From: Hyphomicrobiales bacterium
Lineage (GTDB): Bacteria > Pseudomonadota > Alphaproteobacteria > Rhizobiales > Rhizobiaceae
Direction: 5' to 3'
Length of the DNA stretch: 64,000 nt
NCBI GenBank assembly: GCA_900473045.1
Contig: UCKS01000034.1
Location: 62,001 to 126,000 of the forward strand
Part shown: positions 26,706 through 35,592 of the stretch, one piece after another
Layout: every line of letters starts with the position of its first letter
Numbering within the stretch: position 1 is the stretch's first letter
The notes under the pieces: model-generated
The model's input: only the letters and a program-made list of their open reading frames with translations
Database searches by the model: none
What the model was told of the DNA's origin: nothing
Translations under genes and position numbers: made by a program

Positions 26706-27089
26706 ATGCTCGCGCAATTCCTCGCCATCACCCTGATCAACACGTTTACCTGGTTCGGCGGGCAAGGCTATTGCGCCTATGACTTTGCGGTTCTGGAAAG
26801 CGGCGAGGAACTGACGGATGTTTCGCTGACCCTGCGGCCGCAATTCGACCCTGAGAACACAGCGACCGGCGACACGGAACTGCCGGATGAAACCATGACG
26901 TTCGATGTTCTTGGCGGCTCTGCCGTGAATGCGGGAAATACAGCGAAGATCGAGACCGATTGCAATGTCGAAGGGTTCGATATTGTCGCTGCCACAGGGG
27001 CGGCGAATGGGGAGACCCTGGACCTCATCGCGGCGGGGCGTATCGAGATCGACACCTACAAGCCGCTCACCTTGAAGATCGGAGAATAG
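26706..27089 (+). CDS. hypothetical secreted protein
   Basis: A 127-residue protein that I do not recognise. The N terminus (MLAQFLAITLINTFTWFGGQGYC) could be a signal sequence or a membrane anchor. The rest is acidic, Thr/Asp-rich and strand-prone, with two Cys. A GGAAGG ribosome-binding site six bases upstream supports the ATG at 26706. The frame is open further upstream but that part reads through the infB terminator. It converges on the DoxX gene across a GCGCCGC/GCGGCGC hairpin. Confidence 0.55.
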   Translation: MLAQFLAITLINTFTWFGGQGYCAYDFAVLESGEELTDVSLTLRPQFDPENTATGDTELPDETMTFDVLGGSAVNAGNTAKIETDCNVEGFDIVAATGAANGETLDLIAAGRIEIDTYKPLTLKIGE

Positions 27090-27112
27090 CGCCGCAACGT
27101 CAATCGCGGCGC
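27089..27112. terminator. hairpin between convergent genes
   Basis: GCGCCGC / GCGGCGC with a ten-base loop fills the gap between the hypothetical gene and the DoxX gene. There is no T-run, so this is a weak call. Confidence 0.4.
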
Positions 27113-27119
27113 CACACGC

Positions 27120-27569
27120 TTAGATCTGTTTACCGATCTTGGCATCGACGGACTGTGAATTCGATCCGCGAATGGCAAAGTAGAAGAAGATCGCGGCCCA
27201 CAGGATCGACTTTTCAGCGCCGGCCAGGCCTTCGGCCTTAACGATGCCGTGGAAATAGACGGTGACAAGCAGAACGATCATCGCGGCAAACGATGCCGGA
27301 CGGGTGAACAGGCCGATCGCGACCAGGATGCCGCCGAAGAATTCCGTCGCGGCCAGCAGCGGCGACCAGAAGACACCGGGGTAGAAGCCAAGGCTTTCCA
27401 CCATGCCCGCGGCGCCGAAGGGATTGATGATCTTGCCGTAGCCGTGGGTGACGAGCAGAACGCCGGCAACCACGCGCAGCAGTGTTTCGGCTGTCGTATC
27501 GAGCGGCAGATAGAACCGCTGCAGGGCGGGCAGCATGGCTGGCGGCCGGGTCGATGGTAGGTCAGTCAT
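27120..27569 (-). CDS. DoxX family membrane protein
   Basis: A 149-residue DoxX-family protein with four hydrophobic segments. Family features are TLLRVVAGVLLVTHGYGKIINPFG, then FWSPLLAATEFFGGILVAIGLFTRPASFAAMIVLLVTVYFHG and the C-terminal WAAIFFYFAIRG. DoxX proteins are small quinone- or redox-associated inner-membrane proteins without a settled function. The start at 27569 is fixed by GAGGAG seven bases upstream. It is divergent from the SelW-like gene. Confidence 0.87.
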   Translation of the reverse strand: MTDLPSTRPPAMLPALQRFYLPLDTTAETLLRVVAGVLLVTHGYGKIINPFGAAGMVESLGFYPGVFWSPLLAATEFFGGILVAIGLFTRPASFAAMIVLLVTVYFHGIVKAEGLAGAEKSILWAAIFFYFAIRGSNSQSVDAKIGKQI

Positions 27570-27757
27570 GTTGGCTCCTCTTGGTTTTTGCAACGCAGCA
27601 TTCTCTTGCTGCGAAAATTGCGACGATCAAGGGAGGCTCCGCTAAAACATGACAAATTGAGTTGACATTTTCGTGAGGTATTCTTGATCGCGCGCTGTTG
27701 CAGCCCAGTTCGCCGATGGATAACGTCCGCCAACCCGACATTGCCACGGAAGCCGAC

Positions 27758-28039
27758 ATGACAGACAAGCCGCGCATCGCCATTCTCTATTGCACCCAGT
27801 GCAACTGGCTCCTGCGTGCCGCCTGGATGGCGCAGGAACTGCTCTCCACCTTTGGCGACAGCCTGGGCGAAGTGGCGCTCATTCCCGGCACCGGCGGCAA
27901 TTTTGAAATCCATGTCGGCGAGGTGCTGATCTGGGAGCGCAAGCGCGATGGCGGTTTTCCGGGGCCGAAGGAATTGAAGCAGCGTGTCCGGGACGTGATC
28001 GAACCGGGGCGCGATCTCGGTCACACGGACCGGACCTGA
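27758..28039 (+). CDS. SelT/SelW/SelH-family thioredoxin-fold protein (Rdx type)
   Basis: A 93-residue protein of the Rdx/SelW family. The N-terminal strand leads into the redox motif CTQC (IAILYCTQCNWLLRAAWMAQELL), where eukaryotic homologues carry selenocysteine at the second position. It ends with the family's GTGGNFEIHVGEVLIWERKRDGGFPGPKELKQRVRD. It is probably a cytoplasmic thiol reductase-like protein. Longer starts at 27698 and 27716 are open; 27758 matches family length. The YqaA gene begins five bases after the stop. Confidence 0.87.
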   Translation: MTDKPRIAILYCTQCNWLLRAAWMAQELLSTFGDSLGEVALIPGTGGNFEIHVGEVLIWERKRDGGFPGPKELKQRVRDVIEPGRDLGHTDRT

Positions 28040-28043
28040 TGCT

Positions 28044-28481
28044 TTGACTATCGGCCTGCTTTTCGGGGTTTTCAGCGCCGCGTTCCTCTCGGCCACCTTG
28101 CTGGTTGGCCTGTCCGAGGCCGCGCTGGTGCTTGCTACCGGACAGCCGGACGCGCCACTTGTGGCACTTTTTCTGGCCGCCACGGCAGGCAATGTGCTCG
28201 GCGCGGTGGTCAATTTCGTGCTCGGCCGCTTTCTTCTGCGCTTCGAAAGAAGGCGGTGGTTTCCCGTCAGCCCGGTCAACCGCAAGCGCGCCGAAACACT
28301 GTTTGGCCGCTACGGCCAGCCCATCCTGCTGTTCTCGTGGCTGCCGATCGTCGGCGACCCGCTGACACTGGTGGCAGGCCTGCTGCGCATGCCTTTTCCC
28401 ACCTTCCTCATCTATGTGACGATCGGCAAGGCGGCGCGTTATGCCGTGCTGTTATGGGCGTGGGATACACTGGCCACCTGA
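28044..28481 (+). CDS. YqaA-family (VTT/DedA-like) membrane protein
   Basis: A 145-residue membrane protein of the YqaA/SNARE-associated VTT family with about four hydrophobic segments. Typical pieces are FLSATLLVGLSEAALVL, TAGNVLGAVVNFVLGRFLLRF, LFGRYGQPILLFSWLPIVGDPLTLVAGLLRMP and GKAARYAVLLW. DedA-like proteins move lipids across the inner membrane; the exact role of YqaA is unknown. The start is a TTG, the only candidate that includes the first helix, five bases after the preceding gene. Confidence 0.83.
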   Translation: MTIGLLFGVFSAAFLSATLLVGLSEAALVLATGQPDAPLVALFLAATAGNVLGAVVNFVLGRFLLRFERRRWFPVSPVNRKRAETLFGRYGQPILLFSWLPIVGDPLTLVAGLLRMPFPTFLIYVTIGKAARYAVLLWAWDTLAT

Positions 28482-28540
28482 GATCCGCCGAAAATGGAAC
28501 CGGCGGGGAAAGTCCCACCGTTGCCCAGCGTGATGATCCC

Positions 28541-28904
28541 TTAACGGTAGGGAGAGCGGCAACTATGAGGCACCGCTGTTCGACAGGAAACGGTTCGTCG
28601 ACGGATTGTACGGACGGTACCGCGACAGGCACCGGCGGACATGGCGATTGTAACCGTTATGGATGACCGGCGGTGTCACGTAGATCGGCGGCTGGGAATA
28701 AGATGTCCCGAACGATAATAGGGTCGCCCCCGGCCGATAGTGCGGCCTAGCCGGGTGGTGATGCGGCCGGTAGTGTCCCATGACCGGGACGACGGGCAAC
28801 CATCTGGGCATCGGTTTTATGCGAAGCGCCGATATCGGGCACGGGCATGGCCTGCGAACCGGCCGCAGGCATCATGAGGGAGGCCGTGCTCAGCACGCAG
28901 CCAT
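28541..28904 (-). pseudogene. BA14K-family protein gene, broken by frameshifts
   Basis: The reading shifts frame several times. A signal-peptide-like start (VLSTASLMMPAAGSQAMPVPDIG) runs in one frame from about 28896 and reaches a stop. A second frame, from about 28772, gives GHYRPHHHPARPHYRPGATLLSFG and the BA14K core NGYNRHVRRCLSRYRPYNPSTNRFLSNSG, then stops. A third frame restores the expected ending SCRSPYR followed by TAA at 28541. An ATG at 28904 is out of frame with the signal peptide. BA14K proteins are small rhizobial/Brucella surface-associated proteins. Decay, rather than sequencing error, is the simplest reading, but three errors cannot be excluded. Confidence 0.65.
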
Positions 28905-29142
28905 TAACGAAATTTCAAAATCCCGCCATTCTTTCCTCATTTCTCCCAAAGGGGTTTACTCGGTTGGCACCCCTGTTTCACATAAAGGCCGGTATTGTGT
29001 TTCATTGGTGTTTTCGCGGTCATCCGCCTGCAATTCTGGCGTCATTCGCCGTCCAGACCTTCACAATTGGCGGGATGCGCCAATATAGCCAGCAAGTCGC
29101 TCGCCCGATTATCGAAACTCTGACGGCGAGACGGAGGATCCA

Positions 29143-30582
29143 TTGAGCTTGAAATTCGGCACCAGCGGCCTGCGTGGCCTTTCGACTGACCTCAACGGGA
29201 CCCCTGCCGCCATCTACGCAACGGCGTTTGCCCGCTATCTCATCTCGTCCGGACAGGCCAAACCGGGCGATCCGATCCTGCTGGGCCGCGACTTTCGCGC
29301 CTCCAGCCCGGCGATTTCGGCAATCTGCGCCGGAGCCTTGAGACGCGCCGGACTGATCGTTCTCGATTGCGGGACAGTCCCGACGCCAGCTCTGGCACTC
29401 TATGGATTGGAGATCGGCGCGGCTGCATTGATGATCACCGGCTCGCACATTCCCGCCGATCGCAACGGCATCAAGTTTTACCGCCCCGACGGGGAGATCT
29501 CCAAGATCGATGAGGAGGCAATCGGCAAGGAAGCCCGCGCGCTGACGGAACAATCGGCACCCATCGATGCCTCGCCGGGACCCGCTGCCGATCACTCCCG
29601 GCAGGCCGAAGCCCTATTCCTTGCCCGTAACGCCTCACTCCTTCCTGCTGACGCTCTGTCCGGCCTGAAGGTCGGCGTCTACCAGCACAGTACGGTGGCG
29701 CGTGACCTGTTTGTCGAAGTGCTGACCGGATACGGCGCCGACGTCATCCCGCTCGGCCGCTCGGCCGATTTCATTCCGGTCGATACCGAAGCCGTTTCGC
29801 CCGCAACGGTCGATCTGCTCAAAGCGTGGGCCGCCGAGCACTGGCTCGACGCGATCGTCTCGGCCGATGGCGACGGCGACCGTCCGCTGGTCAGCGACGA
29901 AACCGGCCTGCCGTTGCGCGGCGATCTTTTGGGCCTGATCGCGGCACAGTTTACCGGTGCTACCGTTGCCGTGACGCCGGTTACCTCCAATTCCGGCCTG
30001 GAGCGCCAGCCGGGCCTTTCCATCCTGCGCACCCGCGTCGGTTCGCCGTTTGTCATCGAGGGCATGCTGGAGGCTGTCCGCGGCGGCGAAACCGGTGTCG
30101 TCGGTTTCGAGGCCAATGGTGGCACCCTGACCGCAACCGACTTCACCATCAACGAAACCATGCTCAGAGCCCTTCCGACACGTGACAGCTTCCTGCCTGT
30201 GCTTGCCGTGCTTTCACTTGCCGCACACCGTCAGAGGCCTCTTTCGACGTTAGCCGTGGACTTCGCGCTGCCGGTGGCACTCAGCGACCGAATCGAGAAC
30301 TTTCCACTGGAGACCAGCGCCGCGCTGATGAGTCATCTCCGGTCCGGGATGGACACTCTGGCGACTTTTCTTGCCTCGATCGGAAAACCGGCATCGGTCA
30401 GCGACATCGATGGATTGCGCGTGACGCTGACCGATCGCAGCGTCGTTCACTTCCGCCCTTCGGGCAATGCGCCGGAAATGCGCTGCTATGCCGAAGCGGA
30501 AACCGCCGATCAGGCAAAGCGGGTGCTTGAACAGGGGCTCGCCTGCATCCGTGCCTTTGGCCAGCAACACCGCACAGCCTGA
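29143..30582 (+). CDS. phosphohexomutase (phosphomannomutase-like)
   Basis: A 479-residue alpha-D-phosphohexomutase. The N terminus KFGTSGLRG is diagnostic. The phosphoserine loop is TGSHIPADRNGIKF (Ser at about residue 102), where TASHNP is the common form. The metal-binding loop is SADGDGDRP. The sugar-binding region reads GFEANGGTLT. The C-terminal phosphate-binding domain ends VHFRPSGNAPEMRCYAEAET. It probably makes mannose-1-phosphate or glucose-1-phosphate for exopolysaccharide or LPS. The start is a TTG after GGAGG. It stands alone between the BA14K remnant and tRNA-Leu. Confidence 0.9.
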   Translation: MSLKFGTSGLRGLSTDLNGTPAAIYATAFARYLISSGQAKPGDPILLGRDFRASSPAISAICAGALRRAGLIVLDCGTVPTPALALYGLEIGAAALMITGSHIPADRNGIKFYRPDGEISKIDEEAIGKEARALTEQSAPIDASPGPAADHSRQAEALFLARNASLLPADALSGLKVGVYQHSTVARDLFVEVLTGYGADVIPLGRSADFIPVDTEAVSPATVDLLKAWAAEHWLDAIVSADGDGDRPLVSDETGLPLRGDLLGLIAAQFTGATVAVTPVTSNSGLERQPGLSILRTRVGSPFVIEGMLEAVRGGETGVVGFEANGGTLTATDFTINETMLRALPTRDSFLPVLAVLSLAAHRQRPLSTLAVDFALPVALSDRIENFPLETSAALMSHLRSGMDTLATFLASIGKPASVSDIDGLRVTLTDRSVVHFRPSGNAPEMRCYAEAETADQAKRVLEQGLACIRAFGQQHRTA

Positions 30583-30681
30583 TTGCAGGAGATTGCGCGA
30601 AATCGTTTTGTCGAAAATCTTTGCTCTTCAACGGTTTGCTCAACTTTCCTGCGCATTTTCAAGAAAACTTCAAAAACCCTG

Positions 30682-30710
30682 TTGACACAAAAGCGTGGGG
30701 CCCGTACACC
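30682..30710 (+). promoter_or_regulatory. promoter of tRNA-Leu
   Basis: A consensus TTGACA (30682-30687), a 17-base spacer and TACACC (30705-30710) place transcription start near 30717, just before the tRNA. Confidence 0.6.
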
Positions 30711-30720
30711 CCCGCTCGTC

Positions 30721-30807
30721 GCCCAGATGGCGGAATTGGTAGACGCGCCAGCTTCAGGTGCTGGTACTCGAAAGGGTGTGGAGGTTCGAGTCCTCTTCTG
30801 GGCACCA
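30721..30807 (+). tRNA. tRNA-Leu (anticodon CAG)
   Basis: The acceptor stem GCCCAGA pairs with TCTGGGC and the 3' CCA is encoded. The anticodon loop TTCAGGT in stem CCAGC/GCTGG gives anticodon CAG, reading CUG. A long variable arm and the T arm GAGG-TTCGAGT-CCTC are present. Confidence 0.97.
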
Positions 30808-30845
30808 ATTTCATATTCACGACTGCTCAGGCAGTTCTGAAGATC

Positions 30846-30873
30846 AAAAAAGCCCGGTTCGCCGGGCTTTTTT
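30846..30873 (+). terminator. intrinsic terminator downstream of tRNA-Leu
   Basis: A near-perfect AAAAAAGCCCGG-TTCG-CCGGGCTTTTTT hairpin with T-runs in both directions. It can end both the tRNA transcript and the AraC gene that converges on it. Confidence 0.9.
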
Positions 30874-30919
30874 CGTTTTGGGAATTTGGCGTTTCCGGCA
30901 AGCATTGCAACGCAGACCA

Positions 30920-31948
30920 TCAGCCCTTGCGCGTCAGCATGACGTGGCGCGGGGTGGTGCCGAACTGCCGGCGGAAGGCGGTGGCAAAGTTCGCCGCCGT
31001 TGAGTAGCCGGCAATGGCACTGGCCTCCTGCACCGTCACCTCGCCTCTGCTCAGGGCCGCGAAAGCGCGCTCCAGACGCAACGTGCGGACATATTCGAAG
31101 ATGCTCTGGCTTTCAGAAATCCGGAACAGCCGCTGCAGGCCGCTGGCGCTGACACCGGCGGCACGAGCAATCATATTGACATTGAGCGGAGCGGCCCAGT
31201 GGACGGTGATGTAATCCTTTGCCCGCTCCAGGCAGACGGCGTCCTGACGGGTCAGCAACACGCCTCCCGGCGCACGCCGGCTGGCGTGGAGCACGGCCGC
31301 CATCGTTTCGGCGACAAGCTCCACAGCCCGGCTTTCGAGGTAAAGGTCGCGCATTGCCGGCAGAAGCGGCAAGGGCGCAAAAACCTGCCGGACGAGTTCG
31401 GTCATCCGCGGCGTCAGTCTCCAGCGATGCTCTGCCAGATGCTCACGCATCAACCGTTCACCGCCCTTGGTATCGGCAACCTCCTCCAGGGCATCGAGAT
31501 GCAGCCATTCGGGCGTTGCCGAGACGACCAGATGCCGTAAACGCTGGCGTCCATGCGAGGCGCGCTGGAAACTCTCCGGGTTGGCATTCATGATGGCGAC
31601 GCCGCTTGCCACCCCCTTCTGCGCCTGGAACGCGAATCGCCTGTCGCCGATGGCAAGGTCGACATTGCCGTCGAGAAAGAAGATGCAGGACAGCTCTTCG
31701 CCGAGCTGCGATATCGCGGTGAACGGCCGTTCCTCGATCGCGTCACTGACATGCAGCACCAGGCCACGGCGGAGTTCCCGATGCAGGAATTTACCCTTCA
31801 TCAGCGTATCGTCGAGCGAGAGCTGGTCATCCGGGCTCTCCAGCACGACGCCGTCCTGGCGCAGGAAATCGCGCACCCGCAGCCGCTTGGCCGCGCCGTG
31901 CTGCCCATAGCCGGCTTCGATATCCGGTTGGATCGTGGAGGACGTCAT
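30920..31948 (-). CDS. AraC family regulator of siderophore uptake (PchR-like)
   Basis: A 342-residue regulator. The N-terminal part (FTAISQLGEELSCIFFLDGNVDLAIGDRRFAF) resembles the siderophore-sensing domain of PchR/YbtA-like AraC proteins. The C-terminal double HTH includes NVNMIARAAGVSASGLQRLFR and TVQEASAIAGYSTAANFATAFRRQFGTTPRHV. The start at 31948 follows GAAGGG; an ATG at 31972 is a close alternative. It is divergent from the TonB-dependent receptor, with the iron operator lying in the shared region near the receptor. It probably activates uptake when the cognate siderophore is inside. Confidence 0.86.
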   Translation of the reverse strand: MTSSTIQPDIEAGYGQHGAAKRLRVRDFLRQDGVVLESPDDQLSLDDTLMKGKFLHRELRRGLVLHVSDAIEERPFTAISQLGEELSCIFFLDGNVDLAIGDRRFAFQAQKGVASGVAIMNANPESFQRASHGRQRLRHLVVSATPEWLHLDALEEVADTKGGERLMREHLAEHRWRLTPRMTELVRQVFAPLPLLPAMRDLYLESRAVELVAETMAAVLHASRRAPGGVLLTRQDAVCLERAKDYITVHWAAPLNVNMIARAAGVSASGLQRLFRISESQSIFEYVRTLRLERAFAALSRGEVTVQEASAIAGYSTAANFATAFRRQFGTTPRHVMLTRKG

Positions 31949-32118
31949 CGCCAACCCTTCGAAACGCGTCATGCCCCCGGTTTGCACCGGGAACCTTACC
32001 AACCGCCTTGCGCCCGCTGCCGGAATGAAAACTTTGGCTGCGAACAAACATATCTGCGCGGTGCGCAAAGGTCCCTTCGTTGCCGATCATGGGACAAGTG
32101 CCCTAAAGCAATATCTTA

Positions 32119-32139
32119 ACTTGATTTAAGTGGTCAAGT
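32119..32139. promoter_or_regulatory. iron-responsive operator (IRO/RirA-type box)
   Basis: ACTTGA-N9-TCAAGT, a 21-base inverted repeat that contains the rhizobial iron-responsive motif TGA-N9-TCA exactly. It lies 35 bases upstream of the receptor start codon, well placed to repress the receptor operon when iron is plentiful. Confidence 0.7.
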
Positions 32140-32173
32140 TTATCAGAGATGCGATTGCGTAAGGGACAGGTTC

Positions 32174-34429
32174 ATGAGCGGCGGGCAGAAGACGGGTTTG
32201 GGCGAAGATCATCAGGCAAAATCCGTGAAGCGGGCGACCACCCCCAAACGCAAACAGATCTTGCTGGCCTCGACCATGATATGCGGCCTGATCAGCCTCT
32301 GCGCTCCAGTCCTTGCCCAGGAGGCCGGCTCCGCCACGTCGCTCGAAAAGATCACGATCGAAGGCGGCAAGGACAACCCGAAGGGACCGGACAAGGGCAT
32401 CGTTGCCAAGCGCAGTTTGAGCGGCTCCAAGACCGACACTTCGCTCCTGGAAACGCCACAAGCGGTTAGCGTCGTCACGCGCGACCAGATGGATGCGCAG
32501 GGCGTCAATACCGTAGCGGAGGCTCTGCGCTACACGCCGGGCATCCTGTCGGATCCGAACGGCTACGACATCCGCTACGACTGGCTCTACATCCGTGGTT
32601 TCAACACCTACGGGACGGTCTGGCTGGATGGCTTGGTCCTGCCCGGCGACCCCAACAACTACGCGACGCCCAGCATCAACCCCTATGCGCTGGAACGCAT
32701 CGAGGTGATCAAGGGGCCGGCATCGGTGCTCTATGGCCGCTCGATCCCCGGCGGCCTCGTCAACGAAGTCAGCAAGCGGCCGCAGCCGGAAAGTCATAAT
32801 GAACTCGGGATCGAGACCTCCTCCCATGGCGGTATCCAGGGTACGTTCGATTTTACCGGTCCCGTCAGCGAGGGCAGCGACTGGTCCTATCGCCTGACCG
32901 GCCTTGGCAAGAACATGGGCACGCAGATCGACAGGGAGCGGGAGCGCCAGATGATGCTGGCGCCGAGCCTGACCTGGGCACCGACCGACCAGACGGAACT
33001 GACGCTTTACGGTTATTACCAGAAAGACCGGCCGAAGGATTTCAACCCGCGCTTCTATCCGGCGATCGGTACCTTGATCGAAAACCCGCTCGGACAAATC
33101 CCGCGCGACCTGTTTCTCGGCGATCCCGACGCCAGCATCTTCGAGCGGGATTTCTACGCGCTGGGCTATGAATTCTCCCACGAGTTCAACGAGACCTGGA
33201 CCGTGCGCCAGAACCTGCGCTACGGCCGCTCCGACCAGAACATGTTCCTCGTACTCGTCAATCCGGCCTTCGCCTACCAGCCGGACGGCCATACGCTGAA
33301 CCGTGTCTCGGCTGTTTCCGACGATTGGGTTTCGAGTTTCAATGTCGATACCCAGCTTGAAGCCCGCTTCGATACCGGCGCCTTCGATCACACTGCTCTC
33401 TTCGGGATCGACTATGTGAGTGCCGACTCCTCGACGAAGTTCGGCAACGGCTTCGCCGGCGTGCCGCCGCTCGACTATCTCGACCCGGTTTATGGCGCCG
33501 GCTCCATTCCGAAGCCGGCCATCCAGCGCTCGGGGCTGCAGAAACAGCGGCAGCTCGGATTCTATGCCCAGGATCAGATCCGCTACGACAACTGGATCGG
33601 CACCTTCGGCCTGCGCTACGACCTCTCCGACATCGATACGCAGAACCGGATGCTTGCGGGATCGCCGACCGTTTCCAACGACGATCGCGAACTGACCTGG
33701 CGGGCGGGCCTGACCTATCTGTTCGACAACGGCATCGCACCCTATGCCAGCTATTCCACCACCTTCCTGCCGGCGCTTGGCTCCAGTCAGGCCGGCACGC
33801 CGTTCGAGGCGCAGAAGGCCGAGCAATACGAGATCGGCGTGAAATACGAACCGCCGGGCGGCAACGGCATGATCACCGCCTCGCTGTTCGACCTGACGCT
33901 GGAAAACGGCCTGACGCCGGATCCCACCAGCGCACTCTACAGCGTGCAAAGCGGAAAGCAGCGCGTGCGCGGCCTGGAACTGGAGGCCAAATACGAAGTC
34001 ACGCCGCAACTCGACCTGCTTGCGGCCTATGCCTATTCGCACTCCGAGGTGCTGGAAAGCACGAATGCCATTGCCAAGGGGCGCGAGATGCTGCGCCTGC
34101 CGGAGCATCAGGCCAGCGCCTGGGTAAACTATCGCCCGGCCATCATCGAAGGCCTGTCGCTCAGTGCCGGCGTGCGCATGACATCGTCTTACCAGACAGA
34201 CGCCAATTATCTCGACGCATTGCGTATCCCCGGCCGGGCGCTTGTCGACATCGGCGCCCAGTACGATTTCGGCGCCATGGACAAGGCGTTTGCAGGGACA
34301 ACGCTGCGCGTCAATGTCACCAACCTCTTCGACAAGGAGTACGTCTCCCATTGCCTCAACATCACCGGCGGCAGCTGCAACTACGGTGCGGGCCGGGCCG
34401 TCACCGCGAGCCTGAAATACGTATGGTAA
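32174..34429 (+). CDS. TonB-dependent siderophore receptor
   Basis: A complete 751-residue outer-membrane receptor of the FhuA/ferrichrome-like class. An extended N terminus (KSVKRATTPKRKQ) precedes the hydrophobic signal segment ending VLAQE. Then come a TonB-box-like LEKITIEGG and a plug domain (LLETPQAVSVVTRDQMDAQG, ALRYTPGI, WLYIRGFNTYG, VIKGPASVLYGRSIPGGLVNEVSKRP). The 22-stranded barrel ends with NVTNLFDKEYVSHC...NYGAGRAVTASLKYVW, the usual C-terminal aromatic. The stop overlaps the start of the binding-protein gene by seven bases. The siderophore is not identifiable. Confidence 0.95.
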   Translation: MSGGQKTGLGEDHQAKSVKRATTPKRKQILLASTMICGLISLCAPVLAQEAGSATSLEKITIEGGKDNPKGPDKGIVAKRSLSGSKTDTSLLETPQAVSVVTRDQMDAQGVNTVAEALRYTPGILSDPNGYDIRYDWLYIRGFNTYGTVWLDGLVLPGDPNNYATPSINPYALERIEVIKGPASVLYGRSIPGGLVNEVSKRPQPESHNELGIETSSHGGIQGTFDFTGPVSEGSDWSYRLTGLGKNMGTQIDRERERQMMLAPSLTWAPTDQTELTLYGYYQKDRPKDFNPRFYPAIGTLIENPLGQIPRDLFLGDPDASIFERDFYALGYEFSHEFNETWTVRQNLRYGRSDQNMFLVLVNPAFAYQPDGHTLNRVSAVSDDWVSSFNVDTQLEARFDTGAFDHTALFGIDYVSADSSTKFGNGFAGVPPLDYLDPVYGAGSIPKPAIQRSGLQKQRQLGFYAQDQIRYDNWIGTFGLRYDLSDIDTQNRMLAGSPTVSNDDRELTWRAGLTYLFDNGIAPYASYSTTFLPALGSSQAGTPFEAQKAEQYEIGVKYEPPGGNGMITASLFDLTLENGLTPDPTSALYSVQSGKQRVRGLELEAKYEVTPQLDLLAAYAYSHSEVLESTNAIAKGREMLRLPEHQASAWVNYRPAIIEGLSLSAGVRMTSSYQTDANYLDALRIPGRALVDIGAQYDFGAMDKAFAGTTLRVNVTNLFDKEYVSHCLNITGGSCNYGAGRAVTASLKYVW

Positions 34430-35580
34430 CCGTGCAGCCAACAATCGCCACAAAGAGGGCCGCCGGTTTACTGGCCGCCCTTTTTCTGCTCGCATTCGGC
34501 GCTCTCTCGCTCCTGTCGACATCGCCTGCCCACGCCGAAATCCGGTTCACCGACGCGGCCGGGCGGGAGGTGCGCCTTGCCAAACCGGCCGAGCGTATCG
34601 CCACCAATGAGAGCCTGCTCGTCCTGTCGCTGGCGCTGATCGAGCCCGATCCAATCTCCCGCATCGCCGGCTGGGCAGCGCCGCAGCGGATCGATCGGGG
34701 CTTCTACAACGATCTCAAGCAGCGCTTTCCGGCCATCGATGCCATTCCCGTCGCTGGTGGTGTGGTGGCGTCGAAGACGTCACCGGAAGCAATCCTTGCC
34801 ATCAGGCCGGATGTCTATGTCGTCTCCATCTGGGACCATGGCTGGATGGAGATCGCCGCGACGCTGGAATCCGCCGGCGTGCCCGTCGTCTTTCTCGATG
34901 GCCCGCAAAACCTTGGCGACGGCCCCGCTGACACAACCATCTTTTCACTCGAACTTCTCGGTAAGGTCATCGGCCGGGAGGCGGAGGCCCAGACGTTCGG
35001 CGAATTTCTCCGGCCGCTCTATCAGCGGATCACCGAGCGTACCAAGGGGATTGCCCGCAAGTCTGTTCTGGTCGATGCCCATGCCGGCGCCATCTGCTGC
35101 TCCACGCCGGGACGTGAAAACCGGATGACGGACTATCTGCGGCTGGCGGGCGGCGAAAGCATCGGCGCCGATATGCCCGGCTATGACGGAAGGCTCAGCG
35201 CCGAGTTCGTGCTGGAGAAAGATCCGGACGTCTATATCGCCACCGGCGGCCCGCATCTTGCCGCCCAGGGCGGTCTGGTGCTCGGCGGCGATGTCGGCGC
35301 AGAAGCAGCATCCCAGTCCTTCGCCGGCGTGGCTTCCAACGATGTGCGCGCCAACCTGACGGCCGTGCGCGAGGGTCGTGCCCATGCCCTCTCCCATCAG
35401 CTTTCCATTTCGGTTCTCAATATTCTGGTCTTCGAATGTTACGCGAAATGGATTCACCCGGAACTGTTTCGGGACATCGACCCCACTGCGACCCTGGCCG
35501 AGATCAACAGGCGGTTTTTGACCGTGCCACTCAAGGGCACCTTCTGGCTCGACTTCGACGCCTCGCGTTTGCCGCAGTAA
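34423..35580 (+). CDS. periplasmic iron-siderophore/haem-type binding protein
   Basis: A 385-residue periplasmic binding protein of the FepB/BtuF (cluster A) fold. A signal peptide (RAAGLLAALFLLAFGALSLLSTSPAHAEI) is followed by ITFTDAAGREVRL-type phrasing (IRFTDAAGREVRLAKPAERIATNESLLVL), the first lobe and a long linking helix. The ATG at 34423 overlaps the receptor stop (ATGGTAA), so translation is coupled. No cognate permease or ATPase is in the cluster, so it may share a transporter encoded elsewhere. Confidence 0.87.
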   Translation: MVTVQPTIATKRAAGLLAALFLLAFGALSLLSTSPAHAEIRFTDAAGREVRLAKPAERIATNESLLVLSLALIEPDPISRIAGWAAPQRIDRGFYNDLKQRFPAIDAIPVAGGVVASKTSPEAILAIRPDVYVVSIWDHGWMEIAATLESAGVPVVFLDGPQNLGDGPADTTIFSLELLGKVIGREAEAQTFGEFLRPLYQRITERTKGIARKSVLVDAHAGAICCSTPGRENRMTDYLRLAGGESIGADMPGYDGRLSAEFVLEKDPDVYIATGGPHLAAQGGLVLGGDVGAEAASQSFAGVASNDVRANLTAVREGRAHALSHQLSISVLNILVFECYAKWIHPELFRDIDPTATLAEINRRFLTVPLKGTFWLDFDASRLPQ

Positions 35581-35592
35581 AAGGATCTTCCA

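Noticed and set aside
28960-29000. sigma-54-like TTGGCAC-N5-TTTCA upstream of the phosphohexomutase gene
   Set aside because: The -24 half fits but the -12 half lacks the required GC, and there is no enhancer-binding context.
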